Positions 17,370 through 27,491 of a stretch of 64,000 nt of DNA are shown here, one piece after another. The notes under the pieces were generated by a model. It made no database searches. It saw only the letters and a list, made by a program, of their open reading frames with translations, and had not been told where the DNA came from. Position 1 is the first letter of the stretch. Each line of letters opens with the position of its first letter. The position numbers and the translations under genes were made by a program. Location: positions 1 to 64,000 of the forward strand of contig WFVH01000025.1 of NCBI GenBank assembly GCA_015491735.1, given 5' to 3'. This stretch comes from Gammaproteobacteria bacterium. GTDB taxonomy: Bacteria; Pseudomonadota; Gammaproteobacteria; Thiohalospirales; Thiohalospiraceae.

Positions 17370-18389
17370 ATGGATATTGTTACGCAGGGTCTGGTGGGGG
17401 GTACGATGGCCCTGGCCTTCGCCCGGCGCAGGGAGTCGAAGACCGCTGTATTGATCGGTTTTGCCGCCGGCTTGCTGGCGGATGCAGATGCCTTGATCAG
17501 ATCGCCGGGCGATCCGCTGTTGACGGTCGAGTTTCACCGCCATTTCTCCCACTCCCTGTTTTTCATTCCCTTTGGCGCAGGGATCGCCTTCCTGATCCTG
17601 TGGCCGTTCTTGAGAAGACGCATTTCGCCCCAGCGGCTCTATCTGTATGCGTTGCTGGGTTATAGCATGAGCGGCCTTCTCGACAGCTGCACCAGTTATG
17701 GAACCCTTTTGCTATGGCCATTGAGCAGTGAGCGATTCGCCTGGAGCATCATATCCATTTTTGATCCCGTTTTTTCCCTCATCCTTGTTTTTGCGCTGAT
17801 ATATGGTGTTACGAAAGCGCGCCCGGCAGTTGCCAGAGGAGGGCTGCTGCTTGCAGGCGCTTACCTGGCAGCAGGTGTTTTTCAACAGCACCAGGCCGAA
17901 ACGGCAATCCATGAACTGGCCCGGCAACGCGGGCACACGATCGAGCGCCAGGTAGTAAAGCCCACCGTTGCGAACCTGATACTGTGGCGCTCCGTCTATG
18001 AGAGCGAAGGGGTTTTCTTCATTGATGCCGTCCGGATCATACCCTTTTCGTCAGCGCGCATCTATCCGGGAGGGCGGCTCGCGAAATTCGATACCCGGCG
18101 GGATCTTCCGGAGTTGAAAGCCGGTTCAGCCGTTGCGCATGACATCTCCCGCTTCATCCGTTTCTCTGACAACTTTGTCGCCAGGCACCCGGCCCGCCAG
18201 AACATGCTGATTGACGTAAGATACTCCTTGCTGCCCACCGGGGTTGCGCCACTATGGGGGATTGAAATGCCACTGACCTCCCAGCACCAGCACTCCCGTT
18301 TCATTCACTTCCGGAAGATATCCGCAACCGACAGAAGCCGGTTCATCAGAATGCTGGCCGGTAGTGATTTACCTTCCACGGCGCAGTAA
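17370..18389 (+). CDS. YdjM/LexA-binding-type membrane-bound metal-dependent hydrolase
   Basis: The protein has 339 residues. The N-terminal half matches the YdjM family of predicted inner-membrane metal-dependent hydrolases: MDIVTQGLVGG, LLADADALI, then FHRHFSHSL with the conserved His-rich motif, several membrane helices and LDSCTSYGT. The C-terminal 150 residues are soluble and poorly conserved. Substrate unknown in the family. It overlaps the convergent lnt by 21 bases at the 3' end. Confidence 0.75.
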   Translation: MDIVTQGLVGGTMALAFARRRESKTAVLIGFAAGLLADADALIRSPGDPLLTVEFHRHFSHSLFFIPFGAGIAFLILWPFLRRRISPQRLYLYALLGYSMSGLLDSCTSYGTLLLWPLSSERFAWSIISIFDPVFSLILVFALIYGVTKARPAVARGGLLLAGAYLAAGVFQQHQAETAIHELARQRGHTIERQVVKPTVANLILWRSVYESEGVFFIDAVRIIPFSSARIYPGGRLAKFDTRRDLPELKAGSAVAHDISRFIRFSDNFVARHPARQNMLIDVRYSLLPTGVAPLWGIEMPLTSQHQHSRFIHFRKISATDRSRFIRMLAGSDLPSTAQ

Positions 18390-19907
18390 AACCGCGCCGA
18401 GCACGCCTGTCATGAACACAACCACTGGCAGATTGCCCCATGTCACGTAGGGGGTGGCGCCCTGGCGGGGTTGTGCCTGACCGGTCAACGCCGCCACCTG
18501 AAACTGCGGAGCAGTGGAGACGATACCTCCACGATGATCGACGATTGCCGTTATGCCGGTATTGGTGGAACGCAACAACATGCGTCCGCCTTCCAGAGCG
18601 CGCATGGCGGCTATCTGCAAATGCTGGTGGGGGCCAAAGCTGTCCCCCCACCAGGCATCATTGCTCACATTGACCAGAAATGCCGCCTCTGGCAGGGTTC
18701 GAATCACTTCGTAGCCAAAAGCATCTTCATAACAGATGGAGATTCCGACCTTGTAACCCGCAGCCTGCAGCAATGGCTGCTCAAGCGGTCCCGGACTAAA
18801 GGAGGACATGGGCAGATCGAAAAAGGCGATGAGGCCTCGCAGCTGCTCCTCAAACGGCAGGAAATCCCCAAACGGGACCAGATGATGCTTGCGATAGAAC
18901 CCCTGATGGCTGCCCAGGCTCATCACGGCATTGTAGTAGCGGCCTGTTGTTTGATCGATGATGGGCAGTCCCACCAGAAGGTCGGTATCATGATCCATCG
19001 CCGCCTGCCGAAGATAGGAGATAAAACCGTCCTTCAATTGATGGTGGAAGGCGGTGACTGCCGTTTCCGGCCAGATAACCAGGTCGCTGTCCCAGTGTTG
19101 CGCCGTAAGGCCGGTATACAGCTCCAGACTCGGCTGTAACTGTTCAGGAAGCCATTTGATCTCCTGGGGGACATTGCCTTGCAGCAGGGCTACCTTGATT
19201 GGCGCATCAACCGGTTGAGTCCACTCAACCCTGCCCGCCAGCCATGCCCCCCCCCAAAGAAGCGCCAATGCAGCCAGACAGTGCCAGCGGCAAACCGGCC
19301 GAAGCAGTATCAGCGCCAGCAGACCGGCGCTGAACGCCGCGGCCCAGGATACTCCGTACTCCCCCAGCACCGGCGCCAACCCGGCCAGCGGAGCGCCAAT
19401 CTGGCTAACACCCAGATTCAGCCAGGGAAACCCGGTAAGGAACCAGCCACGCCACCACTCGAACAGCGTCCACAGCGCCGGCATGACTGCCAGCAAACCA
19501 AGCGTTGCGGTTAACCGCCAGTCGCCACGCCACCGGCTTAGCAGACGTGTGGTCACGTAACCCAGTAACGCCGGATACAGCGCCAGAACAGAGACGAACA
19601 GCAAGGTGAACAGAGCCGCCAGCGGAATGCTGGCAGAGCCGAATTTATGTATCGATACGAAAATCCAGGAGACGCCAACACCGAACATCCCCAAACCAAA
19701 CAACCAGCCACGCCAGAACGCCCGGACCGGCGCAAGCGGCAGCCAGGCCAGGAACAGCAGCGCCGGAGAAACAATTGCGAGGGGAAACAGATGGTAAGGA
19801 GCAAAAGCGAACGGCAACCCCGCTCCTGCTCCAAAAACCAGCAGATCGCCCCGCCACCCTGCAATCACCCCACCTGGACGCTCTGGAGTGGACAAAAGGA
19901 TCCTCAA
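18369..19907 (-). CDS. lnt: Apolipoprotein N-acyltransferase
   Basis: The protein has 512 residues. It has about six N-terminal membrane helices and then a nitrilase-type periplasmic domain. The Glu-Lys-Cys catalytic set appears in order: Glu in VIWPETAVTAF, Lys in the KHHLVPFGDFLPFE neighbourhood, Cys in GISICYEDAFG. A final membrane helix is present. It adds the third acyl chain to lipoproteins in the inner membrane. Its start overlaps the end of the ybeX homolog by four bases, the common gammaproteobacterial operon arrangement. Confidence 0.95.
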   Translation of the reverse strand: MRILLSTPERPGGVIAGWRGDLLVFGAGAGLPFAFAPYHLFPLAIVSPALLFLAWLPLAPVRAFWRGWLFGLGMFGVGVSWIFVSIHKFGSASIPLAALFTLLFVSVLALYPALLGYVTTRLLSRWRGDWRLTATLGLLAVMPALWTLFEWWRGWFLTGFPWLNLGVSQIGAPLAGLAPVLGEYGVSWAAAFSAGLLALILLRPVCRWHCLAALALLWGGAWLAGRVEWTQPVDAPIKVALLQGNVPQEIKWLPEQLQPSLELYTGLTAQHWDSDLVIWPETAVTAFHHQLKDGFISYLRQAAMDHDTDLLVGLPIIDQTTGRYYNAVMSLGSHQGFYRKHHLVPFGDFLPFEEQLRGLIAFFDLPMSSFSPGPLEQPLLQAAGYKVGISICYEDAFGYEVIRTLPEAAFLVNVSNDAWWGDSFGPHQHLQIAAMRALEGGRMLLRSTNTGITAIVDHRGGIVSTAPQFQVAALTGQAQPRQGATPYVTWGNLPVVVFMTGVLGAVLLRRGR

Positions 19908-20809
19908 CCCTGATCCGGCGCAGGCTCTTGCGGTTGTTTACCGGCACTGTCGATTTTGGTCACCTGGAGCAGATGGATTCGGCGATTGTCGGCGCGCAGC
20001 ACCTTGAACTGAAACGGGTCGAGGATAACCGTCTCTCCCCGCTTCGGCATATACCCGAAACCATGCATCACCAGACCACCGATGGTATCAAACTCCTCGT
20101 CACTGAAATCACTACCGAAATACTCGTTGAATTCGTCGATAGGGGTCAACGCCTTGACCGTATGCCGGTTGGAACCGTACTGCATGATGTAGGTATCATC
20201 GTCGAAATCATGTTCGTCCTCGATCTCGCCGACAATCTGTTCCAGCACATCTTCGATGGTTACGAGTCCGGCCACACCCCCATATTCATCAACGACGATG
20301 GCCATGTGATTGCGGCTGGCCCGAAACTCCTTCAACAACACATTGAGCCGTTTGCTTTCGGGAATGAACGCCGCCGGCCGCAGCGCCTCGCGAATATCGA
20401 ACACCGCATCCTCCCCCTGCGCCAGCAGGGCGAGCAGATCCTTGGCCAGCAGGATGCCGACAATCTCGTCCCTGCTCTCGCCAATCACCGGAAAACGGGA
20501 GTGGGCCGACTCGATAATCACGGGAAGATAGGAACGGGGATCGGCATCATGCTCCACGACAACCATCTGGGAACGGGGAATCATGATGTCCCGCACCTGC
20601 ATCTCGGCTACCTGCAGCACCCCCTCGATCATCGCCAGGGCATCGCTGTCCAGCAGGCCGCGCCGTGACGCGTCCCGCATCAGCTCCAGCAGCTCTTCCC
20701 TGTCACGGGGTTCTCCCTGATACAGAACCTGGCCAATCTTCTCCAGCCAGGAACGGTGCGGCTTCTCTCCGTTCGCCGCAAAACTGTCAGAATGACCTTC
20801 TTCGTTCAT
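19904..20809 (-). CDS. ybeX: CorC/YbeX-family CBS-domain protein
   Basis: Counted from ATG 20809 the protein has about 301 residues; an in-frame start at 20836 would add nine. An N-terminal helical part (ELLELMRDASRRGLLDSDA) is followed by paired CBS domains (MQVRDIMIPRSQMV, then FIPESKRLNVLLKEF, MAIVVDEYGGVAGLVTIEDVLEQIVGEIEDEHD). The C-terminal CorC_HlyC domain has the EEFDTIGGLVMHGFG motif. YbeX proteins have been tied to magnesium/cobalt efflux and to ribosome metabolism. The gene lies between ybeY and lnt as in E. coli. Confidence 0.92.
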   Translation of the reverse strand: MNEEGHSDSFAANGEKPHRSWLEKIGQVLYQGEPRDREELLELMRDASRRGLLDSDALAMIEGVLQVAEMQVRDIMIPRSQMVVVEHDADPRSYLPVIIESAHSRFPVIGESRDEIVGILLAKDLLALLAQGEDAVFDIREALRPAAFIPESKRLNVLLKEFRASRNHMAIVVDEYGGVAGLVTIEDVLEQIVGEIEDEHDFDDDTYIMQYGSNRHTVKALTPIDEFNEYFGSDFSDEEFDTIGGLVMHGFGYMPKRGETVILDPFQFKVLRADNRRIHLLQVTKIDSAGKQPQEPAPDQG

Positions 20810-20968
20810 ACTCCATTCACACCATTGACCCACCAACCATTATGCCGGCTTCGGCTGTTACCCGCTTTGCCCGCAACAGGCATTGAAAAGGCCCGCTGCG
20901 GCCACCCCATAGCATATGTCGAAAACAGAATCTGCCAACGTGTCAACCCGGCATAGTGGGTTGCCGGG

Positions 20969-21433
20969 TCAATAATCATAGGGGTTGTCATAGCCTAATC
21001 CGGCCAGGATGGAAATTTCAAGCGTTTCCATTTTCTGCGCCTGGCGCAGTTCAACATGATCATGCCCAAGCAGATGAAGAACGCCGTGAATAACCATATG
21101 CGCCCAGTGAGCCAAGCAGCGCTTGCGCTGTTGAGCCGCCTGCCGCACCACCACTGAAGCACATATTACCAGATCGCCCAGCAACGGGAGTACCACGCCG
21201 GGAGGATTCTCGAACGGAAACGACAGTACGTTGGTGGGGGCCGGCTGATGACGGTAGATCCGGTTCAGCCGGGCGCTCTCCTCCGGCTCCACGATACGAA
21301 TGGTCAACTCCACCTCTCCGCTGGCAAAGCCCACCCCTTCGAGCGCTGCCCGTACCCACGCCTCGAACTGCTCGCTGCCCGGGAGTTTCTCCACCGTCTC
21401 CACGGCTATTTGTAAATCAACGGTAATATTCAA
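20969..21433 (-). CDS. ybeY: Endoribonuclease YbeY (16S rRNA maturation)
   Basis: The protein has 154 residues. The zinc motif HGVLHLLGHDH is intact and the upstream TNVLSFPFE is also conserved. YbeY is a single-strand endoribonuclease for 16S 3'-end maturation and ribosome quality control. The best-placed start is a TTG at 21433. It follows the phoH-like gene by 22 bases and is 159 bases before ybeX. That gap holds no clear feature. Confidence 0.95.
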   Translation of the reverse strand: MNITVDLQIAVETVEKLPGSEQFEAWVRAALEGVGFASGEVELTIRIVEPEESARLNRIYRHQPAPTNVLSFPFENPPGVVLPLLGDLVICASVVVRQAAQQRKRCLAHWAHMVIHGVLHLLGHDHVELRQAQKMETLEISILAGLGYDNPYDY

Positions 21434-21455
21434 AACTGCTTTTCAACAGCAAGCG

Positions 21456-22421
21456 CTACTCTTCAAACCGTTCATAGGCGGTCACAATCCGCTGCACCAG
21501 CTGATGACGCACCACATCCCTGGCCTGGAAAAAGGTAAAACCGACCCCCTCTACCCCCTTCAGCACCTCCACCACATGGCGCAAACCGGAACGGCAGCCC
21601 CGCGGCAGATCGATCTGGGTCACGTCACCGGTAACCACCGTCCGGGAGCCGAAACCAATCCGGGTGAGGAACATCTTCATCTGCTCCACGGTCGTATTCT
21701 GCGCCTCATCGAGAATGATGAAAGAGTCGTTGAGCGTGCGGCCGCGCATATAGGCCAGCGGCGCCACCTCTATTACATTGCGCTCAATCAATTTGGCGAC
21801 ATGCTCGAAACCAAGCATTTCGTACAGGGCATCGTAAAGCGGCCGCAGGTAGGGATCGATCTTCTGGGCCAGATCCCCCGGCAGAAAGCCGAGCCGCTCC
21901 CCTGCCTCCACCGCCGGCCGGGTCAGTACGATGCGCCTCACCTTTTCCTGCTCCAGCGCCTGCACCGCACAGGCCACTGCCAGATAGGTCTTGCCGGTAC
22001 CGGCGGGACCAATGCCGAAGATGGCATCCTGCTGTTGAATCTGCTGCAGATACTGCTGCTGGTTGGCTCCCCGCCCGCGGATTTGGCCACGCCGGGTCTG
22101 AATGACAGTCTCCGGCACGCCGGCAACAGGCTGATCCAGCTGGCTGTCAACGCCGGAGTGTTGCAGAAAGAGATGCACACCGGAAGGGGTCAGCGGCTTC
22201 TCGGCCGTCTCCCGATACAGCGCCTGAACCACCTTGCTGGCCAGCCGGACAGCACTGCTGTTGCCGATGACCCGGAAGTTGTTGCCGCGGTTGTTGATCT
22301 CCACGCCCAGGCGGCGCTCCACCTGGCGCAGGTGCTCGTCGAGCTGCCCGCAGAGATTGGCCAGACGCTGATTGTCGGCAGGTTCGAGAACGAAATCGAC
22401 GCTTTGCAGGGACTCGGTCAT
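21456..22421 (-). CDS. ybeZ: PhoH-like ATPase YbeZ
   Basis: The protein has 321 residues. It has an N-terminal KH-like portion, Walker [12 protein letters not shown], Walker [11 protein letters not shown], and the conserved [12 protein letters not shown] and [18 protein letters not shown]. It is a predicted RNA-associated ATPase that works with YbeY. The start overlaps the miaB stop by four bases (ATGA), so the genes are coupled. Confidence 0.93.
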   Translation of the reverse strand: MTESLQSVDFVLEPADNQRLANLCGQLDEHLRQVERRLGVEINNRGNNFRVIGNSSAVRLASKVVQALYRETAEKPLTPSGVHLFLQHSGVDSQLDQPVAGVPETVIQTRRGQIRGRGANQQQYLQQIQQQDAIFGIGPAGTGKTYLAVACAVQALEQEKVRRIVLTRPAVEAGERLGFLPGDLAQKIDPYLRPLYDALYEMLGFEHVAKLIERNVIEVAPLAYMRGRTLNDSFIILDEAQNTTVEQMKMFLTRIGFGSRTVVTGDVTQIDLPRGCRSGLRHVVEVLKGVEGVGFTFFQARDVVRHQLVQRIVTAYERFEE

Positions 22422-23773
22422 ACACAGAGACTCCGCGGCGCGGAGTGCACGACCAGCTCGCCGCGCAGGGAGTTCGGCAGCGCCTCGGTGATCTGCACTT
22501 CGGCAAACCGCCCGATCAGCGACAGGTCGCCGGCATCAAAATTGACCACCCGGTTGTTCCCGGTGCGCCCCCTGAGCTGCCGTTTGTCCTTGCGGGAGAC
22601 GCCATCCACCAGCACCGTCTGCACCGTTCCAACCATGGCGCGGCTGATCTCCGCCGCCTGCTGGTTGATGCGCTGCTGCAAAATGGCCAGACGCTGCTTT
22701 TTTACCTCGGGAGCGACATCATCGGGAAGCGCGGCGGCGGGCGTGCCGGGGCGGGCGCTGTAGATAAAACTGAACGAGTGGTCAAAACCCAGCTCGGCGA
22801 TCAGGTTCATGGTAGCCTCGAAATCGGTGTCGGTCTCGCCCGGAAAGCCGACGATGAAATCGGAAGAGATGGAGATATCCGGCCGCACGGCGCGCAGACG
22901 GCGGATGATCCGCTTGTACTCCAGCACGCTGTGGCCGCGTTTCATCATCGCCAGAATGCGATCCGATCCGCTCTGCACCGGCAGGTGCAGATGGCTGACC
23001 AGTTGGGGGATCTCCGCATAGGCCTGGATCAGGCTGCTGCTCATCTCCACCGGATGGGAGGTGGTATAGCGGATCCGTTCGATACCGTCCACCGCCGCCA
23101 CGTAGGAGAGCAGCAGCGCCAGATCAGCATGCCCGCCGTCATCCATCATCCCGCGGTAGGCGTTGACATTCTGCCCCAGCAGATTGACCTCACGCACCCC
23201 CTGCCGCGCCAGCAGCGCCACCTCGGCTATCACATCATCGAAGGGGCGGCTGATCTCCTCCCCCCGGGTGTAGGGAACCACGCAGTAGCTGCAGTATTTA
23301 CTGCACCCTTCCATAACGGCCACATAGGCTGACGGCCCGTCGGCGCGGGGTTCGGGAAGCCGGTCGAACTTTTCAATCTCCGGAAAGGAGACATCGATCA
23401 CCCCTCCCTGGCCACGCTGCACAGCCTCCAGCATCTGCGGCAGGCGGTGCAGTGTCTGTGGACCAAACACCAGATCCACACAGGGCGCCCGTTTGCGCAG
23501 CAGTTCACCCTCCTGGCTGGCCACACAGCCGCCCACACCGATCATCAGCCCGGGACGCCGCTCTTTCAACTCGCGCCACACCCCCAGCAGGGAGAACACC
23601 TTCTCCTGCGCCTTCTCGCGGATCGAGCAGGTGTTGAGCAGCAGCAAATCCGCCTGCTCCGGCTCGTTCACACGCTCAAAGCCGTGTGAGGCATTGAGCG
23701 CCTCCGCCATCCTGGCGGAGTCGTACTCGTTCATCTGACAACCAAACGTCTTGACATAGAGCCTGCGCTTCAT
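22418..23773 (-). CDS. miaB: tRNA-2-methylthio-N6-dimethylallyladenosine synthase
   Basis: The ATG at 23773 gives 451 residues beginning [20 protein letters not shown], matching the family start; an upstream frame start would add 11. The N-terminal MTTase domain has the three cluster cysteines ([21 protein letters not shown]). The radical-SAM core has [16 protein letters not shown] (CxxxCxxC). A C-terminal TRAM domain is present. It adds methylthio at position 37 of tRNAs decoding UNN codons. First gene of the miaB-ybeZ-ybeY block on this strand. Confidence 0.95.
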   Translation of the reverse strand: MKRRLYVKTFGCQMNEYDSARMAEALNASHGFERVNEPEQADLLLLNTCSIREKAQEKVFSLLGVWRELKERRPGLMIGVGGCVASQEGELLRKRAPCVDLVFGPQTLHRLPQMLEAVQRGQGGVIDVSFPEIEKFDRLPEPRADGPSAYVAVMEGCSKYCSYCVVPYTRGEEISRPFDDVIAEVALLARQGVREVNLLGQNVNAYRGMMDDGGHADLALLLSYVAAVDGIERIRYTTSHPVEMSSSLIQAYAEIPQLVSHLHLPVQSGSDRILAMMKRGHSVLEYKRIIRRLRAVRPDISISSDFIVGFPGETDTDFEATMNLIAELGFDHSFSFIYSARPGTPAAALPDDVAPEVKKQRLAILQQRINQQAAEISRAMVGTVQTVLVDGVSRKDKRQLRGRTGNNRVVNFDAGDLSLIGRFAEVQITEALPNSLRGELVVHSAPRSLCV

Positions 23774-23886
23774 GAAATAAAGATCCACCTCTGTGCGGAA
23801 AAACAACGGTAAAACGCGCTATTCTACCGCAGGGTGGTTACTACTCACAATCACCAGGAGAAAACAGGACTCAGGCAGTCACGGGT

Positions 23887-24846
23887 TCAGGCTGTCACCT
23901 TTTTGTCTTTCAGCAAAGGCAACAGCACCTCTGCCAGCTCCTTGGGTTTGAACTTTCCAACATAAGCGTCAGCGCCTACGCTTTTCCCGATATTGCTGTT
24001 CGCGGCCGCGGACAACGAGGAATGCATGATGACCGGAACGCCTTTGAACCGGTTATCGCTCTTGATTTTTTTGGTCAGCACATAACCGTCCATTTCCGGC
24101 ATCTCGACATCGGTCAGTATAAAATCGAGCTTGTCTGCCACCGATACCCCTTCCGCCTCGGCCTCGGCCGCAATCCTGCATAGTTTCTCCCACGCCTGTT
24201 TCCCGTTTTTGGCGCTGGTGTGGTGGATTCCCATCCGGTCCATCGTCATCTCAATCTGGGTACGGGCAACCGAAGAGTCATCGGCGAAAAACATATTTGC
24301 AGGTACTTGCGCCTTCTCGATGCCATCGAAAAGATGGGGGTCGGCCGTGCGGCCTGTCGTTTCGTCCAGTATCTTCTCCACATCCAGTATCATCACGATA
24401 CGATCCTCTTTCAGATCGGCCACGGCGGTCACCAGCCCGCCATGACGGTGCGCCATCATCGCCGGCGGTTCCTTGATGGAGCTCCACTCCATACGCACGA
24501 TCTGATCCACCGAGTCCACCAGGAAGCCCTGCATGTTATAGTTGTACTCAGTGACAATCAGCGCATCCGGTTTGCTGCTGACTTTTACATCGCAAAAATG
24601 GGACATGTGAATGACCGGAATCATGACGCCCCGCAGGCTGACCATTCCCTCCACACCCGGGGGCATATCGGGCGCACGAACTATTTCGGGAACCCGCAGC
24701 ACCTCTCTCACCTTGAATACATTGATCCCAAACATCTCTTCACGCCCGCTGTTTTCATCCACGCCAAGACTGAACAGCAAAATCTCCAGCCGATTGGCGC
24801 CAGCCAGACCCGTTCGATCATCTACAGATTTTAGAAAATTTGACAT
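23887..24846 (-). CDS. cheV: Chemotaxis protein CheV (CheW-REC)
   Basis: The protein has 319 residues from ATG 24846. An N-terminal CheW domain (FGINVFKVREVLRVPEIVRAP, GMVSLRGVMIPVI) is followed by a receiver domain with acidic pair FFADDSS, phospho-acceptor Asp in FILTDVEMPEMDG, and conserved Lys in YVGKFKPKEL. CheV couples chemoreceptors to CheA and is tuned by phosphorylation. It stands alone here, away from other che genes, as orphan CheVs often do. Confidence 0.92.
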   Translation of the reverse strand: MSNFLKSVDDRTGLAGANRLEILLFSLGVDENSGREEMFGINVFKVREVLRVPEIVRAPDMPPGVEGMVSLRGVMIPVIHMSHFCDVKVSSKPDALIVTEYNYNMQGFLVDSVDQIVRMEWSSIKEPPAMMAHRHGGLVTAVADLKEDRIVMILDVEKILDETTGRTADPHLFDGIEKAQVPANMFFADDSSVARTQIEMTMDRMGIHHTSAKNGKQAWEKLCRIAAEAEAEGVSVADKLDFILTDVEMPEMDGYVLTKKIKSDNRFKGVPVIMHSSLSAAANSNIGKSVGADAYVGKFKPKELAEVLLPLLKDKKVTA

Positions 24847-25002
24847 CACCTACTATCCTGCTTGTCCCGGTACAAACCCTGTTTCAGCCGTCGCCTACTT
24901 CGACAGCCAGCCCAATCATCAACCCGGCAGTCCGATTTCGTGACGGGTCACTACTCTGTAACGGCCGTCGTGCAGAAGTACTTGAGTGGTTTCATACCCT
25001 CT

Positions 25003-25695
25003 TCATTTGTTGTGGCACTTGAGGCATAAGGCGCTGCCTGTATTGTCCACGCGCAAGAAGGTCGGGTTGGTGCTTTCATGGGGGTCATGACAAGATGCGC
25101 ACTGGATAAAACCGTTGAACAGCCTTACTTCCGTCAAACTGGCTGGATCATGGAGGGAGCTGTCCGCCGCAAACAGGGCGGCGTCATAGCGGAAGTTAAC
25201 AGGGTGATCGTCTGTCAAATCCGCACCGATATTGGAGGTTCCGGCCGGCATCACGCCACCGGCGCCGGTGCCGGTCATGGTTGGATTTCCCCCCGTTGCG
25301 TTGGAGGGGTTGTTCAATGAGTTGATCGCGACTGTTCCATCATGACATGAGAGGCACAGGTTGCTCACCGCCGCCGTGGCCGCATTGGTTCCCCCGAGAT
25401 CCGAAACACTCGAAGCACCATCGAAAGTCGGGCTGGTATACACACCATAACTGGCCGTCGTCGATAAATCATGATTCCATAAGGGAATATTGTCATTTTT
25501 TATCGCCTGGTGGGGTGTGTGGCAAAAAATGCAAATCTCTGTTTCATCGGTGGATTTTACCGAGCCGGTGCCGGTGATGGACAGATTGTGCTTGGTACCT
25601 ACGATACTGGCATACAGGGCGCCCGAGGGTACCAGCAACCCCGCAAGGGCGACAACACCCAGTCGCAACGATAACTGTTTCAAGCAATGTTTCAT
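25003..25695 (-). CDS. Secreted tetrahaem c-type cytochrome (doubled-CXXCH type)
   Basis: The protein has 230 residues with a signal peptide (about 1-30, cleaved near ALYA). Four haem-binding motifs are visible: CIFCH (55-59), CLSCH (114-118), CASCH (199-203) and CLKCH (224-228). The spacing and the ICIFCHTPHQA / CASCHDPHES wording fit doubled-CXXCH-motif cytochromes. It is probably periplasmic, for electron transfer. A good ribosome site (GGGGAGGAG) precedes the start. It is monocistronic, with no obvious redox partner next to it. Confidence 0.88.
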   Translation of the reverse strand: MKHCLKQLSLRLGVVALAGLLVPSGALYASIVGTKHNLSITGTGSVKSTDETEICIFCHTPHQAIKNDNIPLWNHDLSTTASYGVYTSPTFDGASSVSDLGGTNAATAAVSNLCLSCHDGTVAINSLNNPSNATGGNPTMTGTGAGGVMPAGTSNIGADLTDDHPVNFRYDAALFAADSSLHDPASLTEVRLFNGFIQCASCHDPHESTNPTFLRVDNTGSALCLKCHNK

Positions 25696-25919
25696 GGCTG
25701 CACTCCTCCCCTGATTCAGGGTCTCAGGGTTCTTGTTTTAATTACCAGCGGATGCGGGACTGTGATTCCCGGACAGATCACTACTTAGTATCGTCGTTTT
25801 TCGCCAGGCTTTTAATCTGCAGCGTTTTCTTTGCGTTTATTTTACTGTTGAAACAGTTTTGTTGACCGGTGATCTGTCATACCGGGGCGGTCTCCATCAG
25901 GTTGAGAGAAAGGTGAAAT

Positions 25920-26071
25920 GTAACTATTCAGCTCACCCCTGAAATCCGCCATTTCCGCGTTGAAAAATGGTCATTTACACCCGTAAACTCCCATTTTTCG
26001 CCTTGAACTGACAAATTTCAGGGGCAATCTGAACAGTTACCGGCTTGTTTCATACTATGCTGAATAGTTAC
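25920..26071. mobile_element. IS66-type miniature element, complete copy with 8-bp duplication
   Basis: A 152-bp copy in the opposite orientation to the one at 7953. Ends are GTAACTATTCAGC and GCTGAATAGTTAC; the flanking direct repeat is GGTGAAAT (25912-25919 and 26072-26079). It lies in the 544-base gap 25696-26239 between the cytochrome start and the protease end. Apart from this element and a hairpin at 26176, I see nothing in that gap. Confidence 0.92.
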
Positions 26072-26175
26072 GGTGAAATCAGTATGCTCGATCCCCTTGT
26101 ATGCGGGAGACAAATCACCATCCTCAGAAATGACAACAACAAGTGCAAGGCAGTCTCCTGTTCAGGCCGCTGAGA

Positions 26176-26196
26176 ACCGGAGGGCTGCCCTCCGGT
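26176..26196 (-). terminator. GC-rich hairpin past the protease gene, possible terminator
   Basis: A 9-bp perfect stem ACCGGAGGG/CCCTCCGGT with loop CTG lies 43 bases past the protease stop when read on the minus strand. It lacks a clear T-run, so it may be a weak or rho-assisted terminator. Confidence 0.4.
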
Positions 26197-26239
26197 ACAC
26201 ACCCGTATCCGCTCGACACAAAACCACCCGCCAGACCCT

Positions 26240-27286
26240 TCAGCAGGTTCGGCCCACGGCGGGCGCCCGGCGCCGGCGACTCATGGCAATCAGCATGGCC
26301 AATCCGCTCATCATCAACCAGACCGCCGCCGGCACGGGAACCGGAGCCACTTTGGCGTAACCGATATCTCTCAAAATCCCCAGCTCGACTGCTGACAGAG
26401 TACGCGTACCCGTTCCGGAATAAACCGACGACTCCATTACCAGATCGCGGCCGGTGAAATATTCATCATCCAGATGGGCAACACTGCTGCCAGGCTCGAA
26501 AGGATTGGGAGAGTAAAGATTGACCAGATTGCCACCGTTTGCCGCTACCGCATTGGCGCCACCGAAAAACAGCCCCTCTGTTCCGGTTCCGCCCGTCACG
26601 TCATCCACCTTGGCGGCATCGAATACACCATCCGGATCAATCAGCGGCTCACCTGCGCCATTGGTCAAAAACTGATCGAATGTAAACCAGGTATCAGGTG
26701 TCCCCGGAGGGAGATACTCCAATCCACCACCCGCGTCATCCACCGCCGAGGTAAACCCGAACGCGTGTAGCAGCTCATGCACGGCGGTAGCTTTCAGGTC
26801 ATAGGAGCCGTCAGCGACGCTGTCACCGGTGTCCCAGGCTGTATCGGAAGAAAAATTCCATTCGATAAAACCATCGGCCGCACTACCATTGACATCTGCA
26901 CCGGTGAGTATCTCACTCTGAACGAATGTCTGCTGAAAACTCCCCCGGTTCAGATAGACACTGCTTCCACCCCCGGCAAGAATGCCTGTGCCGGGTTCAT
27001 CCAGGGACATAACGTCAAATTCCAGGGACGCGGTATATCCGGTAAAATAAGAGCCGAGATCGTTCGCTGCCGCCTGGAGCGAGGCTCTGCGCTCTGCCCC
27101 GTAGACGGGATCCCAAAAACCGAAACCGGAACCAGCATCAAGGTAGTTGAAGTTGAACGTCAAGGCGGCATGCCCCGCTTGAGGGTTCGACAACCCAATC
27201 ACCAGCAAACCGGCCAGGAAAACATGGCGCCCTCCAAACCACCTGCCCGTGAATTTCAAAACCCTCATTTTGATAATCGCCAGCAC
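26240..27286 (-). CDS. Secreted HExxH metalloprotease-like protein with PEP-CTERM-type sorting signal
   Basis: The protein has 348 residues; the GTG start has AAGGAG just upstream. A signal peptide ends near GHAALTF. Residues 168-178 read TAVHELLHAFGF, an HExxH zinc site of the kind in NF038122-like/M10-like secreted proteins. The C-terminus has the tripartite sorting signal: VPVPAAVWL, a hydrophobic helix LMMSGLAMLIAM, then SRRRRAP. That is the VPxPA/PEP-CTERM form recognised by exosortases, so the protein is predicted to be processed and linked to the envelope or exopolysaccharide. A third zinc ligand is not obvious, so activity is uncertain. Confidence 0.75.
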   Translation of the reverse strand: MLAIIKMRVLKFTGRWFGGRHVFLAGLLVIGLSNPQAGHAALTFNFNYLDAGSGFGFWDPVYGAERRASLQAAANDLGSYFTGYTASLEFDVMSLDEPGTGILAGGGSSVYLNRGSFQQTFVQSEILTGADVNGSAADGFIEWNFSSDTAWDTGDSVADGSYDLKATAVHELLHAFGFTSAVDDAGGGLEYLPPGTPDTWFTFDQFLTNGAGEPLIDPDGVFDAAKVDDVTGGTGTEGLFFGGANAVAANGGNLVNLYSPNPFEPGSSVAHLDDEYFTGRDLVMESSVYSGTGTRTLSAVELGILRDIGYAKVAPVPVPAAVWLMMSGLAMLIAMSRRRRAPAVGRTC

Positions 27287-27491
27287 TTTTTTCTCCTTGT
27301 TTTCAATAAATAAACACCAACACGCTTACCTCGAGCGAACGACCACCCCGGCGTTCAACAAACAGATGGCAGAATCGCCGGAGTCTCTATCGATAGCATA
27401 CCCCATTCCGGTGTGACCATGTTGTAAAAACTCCTGACAAAACAAGCACTCATCCACAGCAAAAAATCGCGCCCTGCATCGGCTCCCCGGT

